In this document: positions 47,407 to 59,430 of the stretch, piece after piece
Numbering within the stretch: the first letter of the stretch is position 1
Layout of the letters: each line of letters begins with the position of its first letter
Assembly: GCA_026261815.1 (NCBI GenBank)
Contig: JAMPIT010000269.1
Span: 992,001 to 1,056,000, forward strand
Length of the DNA stretch: 64,000 bases
Direction: 5' to 3'
Origin: Monarcha castaneiventris obscurior
Lineage: Eukaryota > Chordata > Aves > Passeriformes > Monarchidae
Program-made: the position numbers and the translations under genes
The notes under the pieces: model-generated
The model's database searches: none
The model's input: the letters and a program-made list of their open reading frames with translations, nothing else
What the model was told of the DNA's origin: nothing

Positions 47407-49475
47407 GTAAATGGCTTCACTTTGCTCCTCTGGCCTTTGTTTCATTTCCCATAAATTCTGACATCCTTTTGCTCCCCGGGCAACCCCAAACTTAACCCAA
47501 TGAGAATATTGCATTTTTAAGCCACTGCTGCGCCATTAGAATAATTCCCTTAATTTCCCTGCAGTTCTGGACTTACCCTGAGAGCTTTAGGGCAGCCAAA
47601 CTCTTTCATCATTTTTTGCCACCTTCTCAGCTACCCAAACACACCCAGCCCTGGTTTACAAAAATTCAATTATCCTGCATTTCCGCTAAGAAAAAAACCC
47701 AAGCCAATCCCCACGTGGCAACTGAAATGAGAAGGATTTTCCTGTGCCATGTTCCAGGACAAAACAACGACATTTCACTGGATTTTGGTAAACTCAGGAG
47801 CTTTAACAAAATGCTTTTCTTTGTGGAACTGAAATGCAAACTGTTGTGAGATGGATTTTTCCTTCCTCTTCCCGTCGCACCGGAGTGGAAACACAACTCT
47901 GACTGAAGCACACACTGCTGCCTCTGTGCTTCTAATAAAAGCCAAGGCACCAAAAGGATTGTTAGAGGCTCACAATGGCTTTGTAATTATCCTCTTTATA
48001 ACACTTAGACAATTAGTGGGTACCGGTGTCTTCCTGATGAGTCTGGAGGAAATGATCAGAAGAATAATTACCAGTTCTCTGCGTTCCCAGGAGCAAGAGC
48101 GGGCTGTTTGTAGATACTGAGACAACTGTGCATTCATGGGATGGTGCAGCCCTCCAAAGCAAGTCAATATTAGTGGGGAACATGGAGAACACAGAGTTTT
48201 TCGGATAAAATATCAGAGTTGGGGTTGCCAAGTTGTGTTTGACAGCTAATCCTGCACAGTGCAGGTTTATAGAAGAGACAAAATCCATTATTTTTGACTT
48301 TTTCCCTGTGTGAAAACTCTCCTTGCTCCTCCAGCAGCTGACCTGGCCCTTTAGGAAGTTCTGAGTGTGCTGGGGAACTCCTGGCTCGCAAAACTTGAGA
48401 GACCCAAGTCCTTTGTGTTTTGCCTTGTGCCCAAATGCTGCTGCTGTGGGAGAAGTGCCAGGCCAGGAGCGTCACTGAAGGCAGAGCAGCACTTCCAGAG
48501 CATTCAGAAGCATCCAGCAGACTCCGGGAATTCTGAGAATAGCTAAGAAATAATCTGCTCTCTTTGTGGCTGGAAACCAAAACCTGAAGTCTCCCATTTC
48601 CTTCCTTCGTATGAACCCGACCACCAGGAGTTAAACCAGACCAAATGCCTGTGAAAATTGGTTTCTAATAGAAATCCATTAGTGCAGTTTCAGGGAGCTC
48701 GAGCATTGAATTTTCAGAAGGTCACAACGATTCCAGGAGCTCCTCTAACGATGACTGTGGTCCTGACGAGCACTAAACCCCTCCGATGGACACCGATTTT
48801 ACATAATTTGTGTGGATTAAGAGAGGTAATTTGGAAGGGCTGCTTGCCTGCTGGTTTTTAAAGACTTCTGCAACCTCTCCTTCCTCACTGGTGTTTTTAC
48901 TGCAACAGCACAGGAACAAACATTGCTTAAGTACAGGCAGGGGGGATTTTTTTTTTGCCATTATGTTTTAAATTCACAGAATTACATAAAAATGTCGCTT
49001 GGAACAGAGCTCAGGAGGGCTGTAGTGCACAGCCCTGCCCAGAGTGTGCCCTTCACACTGCTCGGGGTCTTGTCCAGAGGTTCTGAAAGTGCCCCAGAGG
49101 TGGGAAATGGAACTGAAGGATTTCACCTGAAGTGTTTGAGGGCTCTGGAACGCCCTGAGAGGAGTTTTTCAGCAAAGCTGCTTTGGGTCCAGCTGGGCTG
49201 GGCTGCACTGGGGGTGTTGGAGTGGAGAGACAGCCAAAAATTCAGTGTCCCAACCACCATTACCTGTCCAGAAATGGGGCTGGCAGTGCCCAAACCCAAA
49301 CCCAAACCCAGCCTTTTAGGGAAATAGGAAGATCAACCCCCATCAGCTGCCCATGAGAGAAACTCCTCTGCTGCATCCAGCACTGGGGGGAACCAGGAAC
49401 CTCCACAGAGAGGGATTTTTAATAGATTTGGGGTTTGTTCCTATATTGAAAACAATCTCTCCTCCTCCCTTGCAG
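47407..49475 (+). other. UNC5D: UNC5D intron 13
   Basis: 2.1 kb without clear repeats, apart from (CCCAAA)n at 49290-49310. The 47950-48130 stretch (TTTGTAATTATCC, GACAATTAGTGGG, AGAATAATTACC) is AT-rich with homeodomain-type words and might be conserved. No exon recognised. Confidence 0.8.
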
Positions 49476-49625
49476 GAAGTGGTTTCAGATGAAAGACTCC
49501 AAGGAGGGCAATTGCTGGAGGAACCCAAACTTTTGCATTTTAAAGGCAACAGCTGCAGCCTCCAGATCTCAGTGCTGGACGTCCCTCCCTTCCTGTGGAG
49601 GATCAAACCCTTCACTGCGTGTCAG
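49476..49625 (+). CDS. UNC5D: UNC5D exon 14: UPA domain
   Basis: 150 nt, phase 0 at both ends. It codes [36 protein letters not shown] and [14 protein letters not shown]. The GGQLLEEPK and FLWRIKPF motifs are conserved in the UPA domain. Confidence 0.98.
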
Positions 49626-52085
49626 GTACCTGGCATTTCACTGCTTCCCTCTGCTCTGGGGTGGGCAGAACCCAAATGAGACCGAGGTTCCTTTTATTTA
49701 AACAGCTTTAAATCTCCTGAGCATTTAACAAAAACATGCTGCTTCTTGATTTTGACAAACACAGATTTCGTTTATAAGAGAAAGCTGTAAATTTGTCATT
49801 TTACAGAAATGCTTGTGCTTTCCCTCATTTCTGTTGCCTCCAACAGAAGGCAAATATTCCTGTTCAAACTTAACCACTCCTCAAGATGTTTCTAATATCT
49901 GTCATTCCAGTTTTGACATAACTATGGAAATATGGCTAAAAATGACATTTAAATGTAACCACGAGTTCAAATCACAGCATGCAGAGACCAAGAATTAGAA
50001 CTGAAGAGCGGCAAATTGGTTTTTTCTCTTCTCCATTAATTAAAGAGGCTGTTGAAAACCGAAAAGGAAAAAAATCAAAACAAAAGAAGAATTTCCAAGG
50101 ATTTTGGTGACTGGAAATCCTAAAGAATGTGCTGGCACATGGAGTGGGCTGGTTTTAACATACAGCACTCAATTAGAATGTACGATCTCCCTTCTCCCAA
50201 AAGCAGGGAGACAATTATCCCTCCTCCAGGATTTTGGCAAAAACCCTGTTCTAAATGTGTTGCCACGTTCTCCAAAACATGAGGGTAATGGGCTCTGAAA
50301 GTTATAAACACAGGCCCACAGCCTCGTTAACAGCGTGGGGAGGATTTGGGCTGCAACTTCAGGAAGGGAAGAAATGAATCCTTTTCAGCTTCTTAGGGAG
50401 AAGAGCTTTTAAGTGTTTTGTTTATTCTCATCACTCACCTGTATTTTAAAAGCCAAACTGAGCAGGGTTAGGATGCCCCAGTTCTACAGCAAGGAGCTGC
50501 CAGTGTGTGCCCCAAAATAAATAAAATCAGAGGAGTTTCCTGCTAATGCAACAAATTCAGTTCCGCTCTCAGCAGATTACAGAGCTCCATACTTCGATTA
50601 ATTTATTGTCTCTTAATCCCTTGTCCAAACATGAAGAATAAATGTCTGGAATTCAACCTCCAAGTGCCATTTAAAGCCTGATCAGAGCAGGGACACAGGG
50701 CTGGAAAAAAGCCTGTGCAAAAGCTCTGCCACCAGCATGGGCTGACCCGGGGCTGCCCCTGACCCAAAGGAATATTTACATTTTATAACTGAGCGTAATT
50801 GGGACAGCTCGGGCAGCTCAGAAACACAATCATTGTTCCTGAGAGGAGCTGCAGAACCTCCCCTGGCTCTGTGCTTCCCTCGCACTGAAAAGTCTGGTGA
50901 CAGCTCTGGTTTGCTTCCAGCCTCTTTATAAAGAAAAGAATCTATTTTTGCACGTGGAGTTTCTTCCAGTGTTCCCTGGGTTCCTCTCCTACGTCCCACC
51001 CTGTGAGAGCAGCTGCTTGTGCTGCCTGGCAGGAACAACTGAACACAGCCTGTTCCAGGAATGTCTCTGGTCCACCAACAGAACCGCCACGGGCAGCGTG
51101 GGGAGGGAAGATTTATGGAAATGATGTCTCAGACAAGCAGCGATGCTGCTCGAAGGCCGGAGCAGATGAATAAATCACACGGAGGAGCCGGCTGGAAGGC
51201 AGCTGGCACCAGGATTCCTCCAGACTCTGCTCAGAGCCTGTGTTTGTCCTGGCCTGGCAGGAGCAGCTGCCCAGGGCTTGGCTCCCGTCCCAGCGGGGAT
51301 CCCTCGGAAGCTGTGGGTGCTGCAGCAGCAGGGCAGGGATGGAGCTGGGCAGGCACCTCTGGGTGCTCAGAGCCGCCTTTGCCTCCCATCCTGGAGCATC
51401 CGGGTCTGCCTGGGGCCCTGAGATGATTTACAGCCCCTCGTCTGCAAGGAGCTTAATTGTAAAGGCAGGATGGAGCTGGGAGCGTTTCTGGAATACTCCA
51501 AGCACTCATTGTTGCACCGCACGTGGCTGCTCTGCATTGTTTCACACAGCTCCTTTCAGCTGAGTGATTCTTCCACTCGGAGTGAAAGCAGAGATGATTA
51601 CCCTGAAAAAAATCTAATTACAGTTGCTCTACTTCTAACGTTTTGCTAATGTTTCCTTTAATGCCGTGAGTACCTCACTGCTACCGCTGCTCCCAGCTCG
51701 GGATGCAGCCTGGGAGAAGGGAAGGGCGGCAGGGCCGGGGCAGCTCGTGGTGGGAAGTTCCTTTCCTTGGATTCTGTGTACGGGGTGATTCCAAGCAGAC
51801 ACAGAGAGGACTCCTGATCCTGGCAAGGGGGAGGAAGTGAAACCCATCCTTTTTAAGTGTTTTTAAGCCTCTTTTTTAAGAGTTTTGCATCACTCATTTA
51901 CCCTGGATTAGCCCTGAGCTCTCGGTCACCGCAAAACCTTGGTGTTTACGGACGGAATTGTCACTGACTGGCTTTGTGCTGCTCAGAGCCGGAGGGGATG
52001 CTCCCGATCTCTCCCCAGCAGAGCAGGGGGTGGGTGGGTGCCTTCCCCTGGTGTCCCTGTCCCTGACGCTGTCCCCGTGTCCCAG
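49626..52085 (+). other. UNC5D: UNC5D intron 14
   Basis: 2.5 kb. The first 1 kb is AT-rich and the rest GC-rich. I recognise no repeat family, RNA or further exon. It closes CCGTGTCCCAG. Confidence 0.82.
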
Positions 52086-52250
52086 GAGGTGCCGTTCTCC
52101 CGCGTGTGGCGCGGCAGCCCCCGGCCCCTGCTCGGCGCCTTCTCCCTGGAGCGCTTCAGCCCCGCCACGAGCCAGCTGTGCTGCAAGGTGTGCGTCCGGC
52201 AGCTGCAGGGCCACGAGCAGCTGCTGCACATCCAGACCTCCGTCCTCGAG
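52086..52250 (+). CDS. UNC5D: UNC5D exon 15: end of UPA domain
   Basis: 165 nt, phase 0 at both ends. It codes [54 protein letters not shown] and [15 protein letters not shown] and RQL-GHEQ follow UNC5D. The [10 protein letters not shown] stretch is more diverged and GC-rich than in mammals (WCSNRQPLH). Confidence 0.97.
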
Positions 52251-53873
52251 GTAAGGCTGCGGCAGCCCCTGCTCTCTGGGGCGAGATGGGCACGGAACAG
52301 AATGCTGGAATGGGCTGGAATGGGCTGGAATGGGGTTGGAAGGAGCTTAAACCCATCCAGTCCCACCCTGCCATGGGCAGGGCCGCCTTCCTCCATCCCA
52401 GGTTGCTCCAAGCCCCCTGGATCCTCCCAGGGATGGGGTTCAGCCTCTCTGGGCCCCAGTTCCCTCCCCGGTTTTGTTCTTTCCCTGTGTAGTTTTTGCT
52501 CAAAGCTGTAACCAGTCTTTCAAGCCTTGCAGATGCCATTTCCAGCAGAAATCAAGGCACGGAGACTCTACAGCATTAACGATAATCTATCAATAATTTA
52601 ATAATTTATTGTTTGGGTTGGTGGCTGCAGTTTTCTAGCAAGAAGCTCTTGCAGAGTGCTGAGGGTTGGGTACAAACTGTGTCTCGTGGGGCCTGGGCCC
52701 TGCTCACAGCTAAAAGATCAAACCCACAGCTGAGCAAGCTGCTGGTCTCTCCCACAGCAACAAGAACTTCAGCAGCTTCATTTTTTTTTAGATTATTGAG
52801 CATCTTTGTTGATTAATCCCGATTAATGCCTCTGGATTAGAGCTCTGCACCCATAAATGCTCTGTGCAGGGAGTGCAGCAGCTGGGCAAGAGCAGCACAA
52901 ACATCATCCTGTTCAAAAACTTCTCAGAACTGGCCGAGTGTTTTTCTGCTCCTTTATTGTCATTTCACAAAACCCCTCTGTCGCTCTCTGTGTATCTCCA
53001 GTCCCTGCTGCTGCTGCTGCCGTGTTTCCCCTCTCTGCTGTGCATTTAAGGGCCCTGTCTGTACACAAGTCCCCAGAGCATGTTCCAGCTCTGCCTTCAA
53101 ACAGATTTGCTGGTGCGGAAGCTTTTCTCATGCCTATCTCCAGCAGTGATTGAAGAGGGAGGATAATTTGACTGCAAAATAAATCTATAAGTGACACCTC
53201 CCCCCCCGGAGCTGCTCCTTGCGTGACGATGCCCGGAGCGGCCGGGTCGCTGTGCTTATCTCACACGTGCAGGGCAGCAGCATCTCCTGCTCTGAATATG
53301 GAACAGGAGCAGCCAGAGCCCGGGGTGGGGCTGCAGCACCACTGCTGTGCCTGGCTGGCCCTGGGGATGTGTCACAAACGTTGGGTGAAGAGGCTGCGCC
53401 ATCGCTGTGGGTTAATATTGATGCTGTGTCACTCTGGGATGAGTAATGCACTGAAATTTGACTCTGTTATGCAAGACTGGTGTGATTCCATGGGAGAAGA
53501 TCTGCAAAGGACCTGGATTCCAGGGAGGGTGGGGGAGCTGAGGTGCTTATGGAGTTCAGGTGTTTAAAAAAACCCAAAGAAACAAACCCAAATTTGTGTG
53601 TCCATGTTTTGGGCTTAAGCACTTAAAAGATTCAGAAACCCAGCACTGCTCTGCAACACAAAAATAACCAAAAAAGAGAACTCAGAGAAGGAAAATAACA
53701 CACTTTTAAAGGCTTTTATGCAGAAGTCCTTGTGATGTTCTAGGTGTTCCTTCCCAAATCATAAAAGCTCCTCTTAGCTCTGTAATTTTCTGTCGTCAGT
53801 TCAAGGCACAGGAGGAATCTGAGGCCCAGGTTTGATTCTTCCTTCACGTGCTTTGCTTTCCCATCCCCTGCAG
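52251..53873 (+). other. UNC5D: UNC5D intron 15
   Basis: 1.6 kb. An antisense CR1 3' region lies 40 bp past the donor, and the rest holds no recognised feature. It closes CCATCCCCTGCAG. Confidence 0.85.
52290..52470 (-). mobile_element. CR1 LINE 3' region (antisense)
   Basis: It shows, in reverse-complement CR1 order, GGTTGGAAGGAGCTTAAACC, CATCCAGTCCCACCCTGCCA, TGGGCAGGGCCGCCTTCC, CCAGGTTGCTCCAAGCCCCC and CAGGGATGGGGTTCAGCC. The first 30 bases contain three copies of GGAATGGGCT, a local expansion. Confidence 0.88.
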
Positions 53874-54052
53874 ACCGAGAGGGAGAACATCACCTTCTTT
53901 GCACACGAGGACAGCAACTTCCCTGCCCAGCTGGGCCCCAAGGCCTTCAAGATCCCGCACTCGATCCGGCAGCGCATCTGCGCCACCTTCGACGCCCCCA
54001 GCGCCAAGGGCAAGGACTGGCAGATGCTGGCCCAGAAAAACAGCATCAACAG
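53874..54052 (+). CDS. UNC5D: UNC5D exon 16: first part of death domain
   Basis: 179 nt, phase 0 in and phase 2 out. It codes [54 protein letters not shown] and KNSINR. AFKIP-SIRQRIC and GKDWQMLAQ are the opening helices of the UNC5 death domain, which in the family recruits death-signalling partners once released by caspase cleavage. Confidence 0.98.
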
Positions 54053-55092
54053 GTGATGGCAGGGCCCTGGCAGGGGGATTTTGCATCTCAAGTGGGAATT
54101 ACTCGCTGTGCAGGGGCTGGTGTGTTTGTCTGCTCACTGGTGCCGGGGGTGTGGGTGGGGAACTGGGGGCTCTCAGGGCTGAGTGGGGGTCACTCCTCAT
54201 TTCCTTCATGAGCAGCTGCTGGGAGCTGTCAGCTCCTCGTCCTTTCTGTCCACCCTCAGGAGTCCAAGGCTGCAGAAGGATTTTGTCCGTCATGGAAACA
54301 GTTGTTCAAAGCACTTAGGAAGCTGCACGTTCCCCCAGACAAATCCCCTTGGCTCTCACGGGTGCATTTCCTATTCCAAAATGAATCCTGCAGATTTTTT
54401 TTTTTTTTAAGGGAAAGACATTTTTAAAAGAGACAGTCATGCTCTACTGTTAGGAGTAATAATATTATGATTATTAAAACTGAAAGATGCTGTAAAAACC
54501 AATTTACTTCTTACTTTGCTTTTTCCGCTTGGCTAAATTAAATCAGTGAAGGCAGCTCCCTCACAAAATATTTTCTGATTGTCACAAACTCGATGACTGT
54601 GTTCCCAGGGGAGCAGAGGAATACTTAAATCAAGCAAACTAACTTTCCATTGGCTTCTTGCTTTGCATGGGAGCCTCAATAAACCACATCTGAGCCAAAG
54701 GAAAAAGAGCTTTGGATAAACATTTTTGTTTTACCGAATTCTGTGCAAATCGCCCCTGCAGGGTCCTGAGAACTGCTCATTAACAGAACAGAAAATCGCA
54801 GATGAAAGGTGGTGTGCCTTTGCATGACCACAGGCATCAACTGCTGTTACAGAATCCCTCTCCCTGCCCAGCCCCTGCTGCGTTTCCCAGAGATGCTTCC
54901 CAGAAGGGATTTGTTTGCCCATCCAGGGGCAGCACTGCTGGGCCTGGGGACACCCTGGGCTCGTGGTCACTGTCCTTGTGCTGGGCTGGGCCGGTGAGGA
55001 ACCACCACACCCGGGGGCTCCTCAGCTCTTCCCAACGTGGGTGCAGCTGCAGCCCGGGCTGCTCCTCACCCTTTGGCCCTCCTTCCCTGCAG
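54053..55092 (+). other. UNC5D: UNC5D intron 16
   Basis: 1.0 kb with a run of 12 T near 54397. No mobile element or exon is recognised. It opens GTGATG and closes CCTTCCCTGCAG. Confidence 0.85.
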
Positions 55093-55294
55093 GAATCTCT
55101 CCTTCTTCGCCAGCCAGAGCAGCCCCTCCGCCGTCATCCTGGACCTGTGGGAGGCGCGGCACCAGCACGACGGGGACCTGGACTCGCTGGCCTGTGCCCT
55201 GGAGGAGATAGGAAGGACACACTCCAAAGTCTCAGAGGTGGCAGAGCCCGAGCTCGAGGAGCCTGAGTTCCCCTCCAGCAGGAACGGGCTTTAG
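55093..55294 (+). CDS. UNC5D: UNC5D exon 17, coding part: end of death domain and stop
   Basis: 202 nt of coding sequence entering in phase 2. It codes [54 protein letters not shown] and ends SSRNGL then TAG. WEARH and [10 protein letters not shown] are the last death-domain helices. The acidic tail ([10 protein letters not shown]) differs from the mammalian tail, but the final NGL is kept. Confidence 0.98.
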
Positions 55295-58200
55295 TCCCTC
55301 TGTGCCCCTAGGACACGCGGCCAGCCCGGCTCTGACACGGGCAAGGGACAGGAGGGTTTGTGCCCCGTGGGGATGGGACTCGCCCCACACAGCAGTGGCA
55401 GTGGGAGGAGCAGAAGCGGCCCTGCTAAAAATCCTCTGGTGATCAGGAAAATGAGCTTCTCCCTGTCCTCCTCCACTTAAAATCCGTCTTTTGGTGCCCC
55501 GAAGGAAGCTGCGCTTCTGTGAGCCCCGGGGCAGGAAGGAGAGGGACACAGAGCCATAAGAGGTAAATGTTATCGTGTATTTAGGAACCAGTCATGTCAA
55601 TGTAATGCCTAGTGAAAATCAACAAATAATGTTGGATATTTAGAGCCACTGGAGGTTAATCCTGGTTAAAAGGTTTCTCACTTCAAGAGTGGTTTAAAAT
55701 CCCATCACGTTGTCACTTTATGTCTGCTACAGGAAAACTGAAAATTTGGCCTTATCCTGTTCAGATGTTTGAGGAATTAGAAGATCTCATAATTATTTCA
55801 TATCATGTGTATTCCAAATAATTTATTTGAAAAATGCAGTCCCTTAATGAATGTACGTTTGCTGCAGAGCTTTGCTGCCTGCCCTGGTACCAAAATGACA
55901 GAACAAACCCCTTCTCCCTGAGACTGCGGGGTGTGCACACGCAAGAGGAATTTTCTAATTTTCTACGTCTGCAAACTTTCTTAGTCAAAAACTGTCTTTG
56001 GGGGTGGATTTAAATAACCAAATAACACACGGGAAATTTGCAGCCCTATTTTAGCGAGTTGAGACATTTATTTTTATTACTTCATGCTCTGGGGCTGAGC
56101 TAAGTGAAGGTGAAGGCAATCAGCACAGCTTCGTTTTGGTTGGGTTTCAGACTGAAACCACAAACCCCACGTGGCACTGCCAACACTGGCCTGGATTCCG
56201 TTGCACAGTTTGGGAATTTCACAGGAGCCAGAGCTGGCTGTGTTACACTTGCTTTAGTTACAAATTTACCACCAAAATCAGAACCTAACCGGGGAATTCG
56301 CCTCGTTTTTTATCCATTCCATCCAAATATGATTTATGACTTCACCCAAGGCAAAAAGAGTTGTCACTGTGAGCGAGGGCCTGGTGGAGCTGGTACTGAG
56401 CCAAATCTCAGCATTATTTTGACCATTCTTTTCACCCCCATCCTTCCTCATCAGCCGAGGTGCTCCTCAGTCCGTGTGGCTGCCAGGGGCACAGCCAAGA
56501 GAAAGCAGGAACAGAAAGGAGGCTTTGGGAGCTTTGTGGAAATGCAGGAAACTGAAAACAAGGATTTGGGGGCTTTTTTAGCCTCGTGTTTAGCCAAGAG
56601 CAGCACAACAGGGCAGGTCCAGTCTGGAACTATTCCTTCACCCAGGATTGCAGTGTAAAAACCTCAACAACAAGCACCAGAACTCTCTCCTGGCTCCTGC
56701 TGCTCTGAACTCGCAAATGTCGCTGCTCTCCCAGCTCAGAAATAGCCTGAGATTTGGGAATCCTGAGACTTGGGAATCCTGAGACCTGTGCAAACATTTC
56801 CTGCAGCTCAGTGTCTCCTGCAGCCTGGCAGGAGCTCCTGCAAGCAGGGGCTGCCAGCAGATTGAGGGGCAGACAGAAATACCGGCAGAGCCGGCAGCAA
56901 GCTGTCACTGCTTTTAGCAGCACATGCTCCTCGCTGGGCTGGAATTACATTTCCAGTGGCTGCCAGTCCTCCTCCTCAGAAACCTGTTCTTCGTTGGACA
57001 AAATGTCAGGCATTAGAAAAAACAAAATAAGGAATGGCATCCAGGGAGAAGCAGCAGCGTCTGTGAGCTGCCGTTGTCGGGGAAACCGGCCCCAGTCTGT
57101 CTCCAGCAGGGAATTCGCTCTCAGCGCCTCAGATCAGCTCTGGTTCTCGAGCAGGCTGGGGCTGGGTCCCCCAGCACAGCCCCAGCACAGCCCCAGCACA
57201 GCCCCAGCCAGGCCTGCGGGTGCTGCATCCTCCTGCCCTGTGTTCCAAGCCCGGGGGAGTTCCCCCGACATCCCGGGGCCCAGGGAGCTCCGTGGGAGCT
57301 CAGCCCTCCCAGCTTCTCCTCAGGGAGCACCCGGGGGTTCTGTCAGGCCCTGGGAGCTCCAGAGACCCTCCCAGTGCAGGACACCCAGCTCTGGTGGGAG
57401 CAGAGCCCAGCCCTGAATCCCAGTTCCACACACAGTCCCATGGAGTTCATGTCCTGAAAGGGAAGAAATGTCCAAACTGGACCATGCCAGAAGGAAACTG
57501 TTCCCTCATTGCCTGGGGCATGGATTTTGCCCTTTAGGTTTTTGCCCTTTAGGTTTTGCTCCCTGGTTTTCCTTCCCTTTGGCTAACGCAGTTCTCTGTT
57601 GCTGATCTCACTCTTTGAGAACCTGAATCAACAGCTCTTGAGGTTTCCTTCCTATTCCTGATTGTTGTGACCCTCTTGTATTCTTTACACAGACCAAAAA
57701 TACCCCAAATGTTTATTTCCTTTCTCCCTTTCTCTTAAAAAGACTTTTTGGAAATCTGTGCACATATTTACATGATTTGACCCAAAACACAGATGTAGAG
57801 GAGCACCTGGAAAAGGATTAGAGGCCAGAAATTAAAAATTCATTCCTTTCTTCTGTCGTATAAATTACGATATTTGAAAAACAATTTTCCAAAACTAGAA
57901 AGTAAAAGAAAGAGAAATGTGGTTTTACACCCTGTAGATTCCACATGGCTGCCCTGGCTCTGCTCAGGGGAAGGAGCCATTCTGATTTTACATCACCAAA
58001 GAATCTGCTTTAATAGATTTTCATCTTCCTGAGCACTTTGCCCAGGTATTTCTGTGCCGTGAGTCATTCCAGACTAATGGTTGCATTTTAAAAATGACTT
58101 CCAGCTCCGCCAGCACCATAAAGCTCATTTCCATTTCGTACCGCCCTGCACTCCCACGGAAATTTTATTGGGATTTTTGCCATGGATGAAAAGATACCAA

Positions 58201-59219
58201 CAGAATTCTCTCAAAATCCAGGGAACTGCTTTTGTCATTGGTTTTATCTCTGGCTGCAGCTGGGCCTGGGCACTGCTGGCTTTCAAAGAGGCTTATTCAA
58301 TATAAATCACCAAAAAGGGATCTTGCAGGGTCCAGGGTACTCACACCACACTGCAAGTCCATCCTTCTTCCCCACTTGCAAGGCAGTGCTGTATGAGATC
58401 GATCACATTCAATAACTGATCAGTTCCAGAGAATATTTTCCACCACAGAAGACGCAGCTCAGGTCCCCGGTGACTGAAACAAGGGAGGGCCTAGGCTGGG
58501 CTCCTGGGCACCATCAGAATCTTCTTTTCTCCAGGCTGTTTCTGCCTGTAAAACACAGATTGCAGGAAAGGGCTGCGTTGGTTCTTGGCTGGTAATTAAC
58601 TGAGTGGAAAACAGGAAATGAGATTTTAAGCCCTTGGCAACCGTGGATGAGCTCTGGGGTTGCCTCTCTGGCCTTTCCCTGACTGATTCCCCCAGGGATT
58701 CTCACCAATGGCACAGCAGGAGCAGGTGAGCATCCCTCACCCAGAGCTTGGTCTGGGGAGCGTTTCCCAGGGGTTGTTCATTCCTGGGATGAGCTTTGGT
58801 GAAACTCCTCCCTGCACTCTGGGGGGTTCTGTGACAGCACACGGAACACAAATCTGTCCTCCTTGGACAATCATGATGGTCTGGTCAAAATTACTGAAAG
58901 GATTCCTGAGCAAACCCAGTAATTAACCCACACGGTTCCTGCAGCCCCCAGTGCCACTGCAGATGCTGGTGATCATGACCCATTCCCAGGAATGCAGTCT
59001 TGCCTTTCCTCATTGCCAATACCAGCAGCAATGGTAGCAAAAACCTTGTTTCCAACACAGACAGAAAGAAATCAATCACTCTAGGATTAAAAACTCACTC
59101 GGAGCATCGATGGGTGGTGACAGTGTCCGCAGGGCAGGAGGCAGAGCCACTGCTCTGCTCCAGCCACGAGTGAAGGAGAACCTGTCCGTATCCGTGTTCA
59201 CTGTTCTGTCCAAAAATCC

Positions 59220-59225
59220 AATAAA
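59220..59225 (+). terminator. UNC5D: Candidate proximal polyadenylation signal
   Basis: AATAAA within CCAATAAATGTC is followed at about 15-30 bases by TATATTTTTTGTATTAG, a U/GU-rich downstream element. Use of this site would give a 3.9 kb 3' UTR and exclude the 20-bp minisatellite. Confidence 0.5.
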
Positions 59226-59430
59226 TGTCTAGGAATTTGCCACTATATTTTTTGTATTAGAGGTGAATAGTGCAGATTCTACTGGTGTTTCTCGTCTGGG
59301 GCTGGGGGGGGTTGGGGGGGGGCTGTAGTTCTCAAGCTGTTGCAAAAGCTGCTTTAACTGAGCTGTGGAGTTGTCTTGGTTTGTGCTTTACAAGGGAGGG
59401 CCAGGACTCGTGGGCAGCGTCCCCTCCTCG

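Larger units (their letters stand above)
8553..55294 (+). other. UNC5D: UNC5D gene body, coding exons 2-17
   Basis: Sixteen exons with AG/GT borders join into 917 codons plus TAG without a frame break. The product is a type I membrane receptor that, in known vertebrates, binds netrins and FLRT proteins (notably FLRT2), repels axons and migrating neurons, and signals death when unbound. Domain order seen: Ig (window residues about 15-120), Ig C2 (about 122-215), two TSP1 repeats (216-326), transmembrane helix (about 345-368), ZU5 (about 526-665), UPA (to about 790) and death domain (about 795-905). The family length is about 950 residues, so only the signal-peptide exon is missing. UNC5D rather than UNC5A, B or C is chosen from the [16 protein letters not shown] start, the DKKPPHEIK juxtamembrane exon, the [16 protein letters not shown] segment and the NGL C-terminus. 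All introns keep the phases expected for the family. Confidence 0.96.

Noticed and set aside
8553..55294. UNC5A, UNC5B or UNC5C as the gene identity
   Set aside because: The [16 protein letters not shown] start, DKKPPHEIK exon, [10 protein letters not shown] segment and [16 protein letters not shown] block follow UNC5D, whereas the other paralogues differ clearly at these places.
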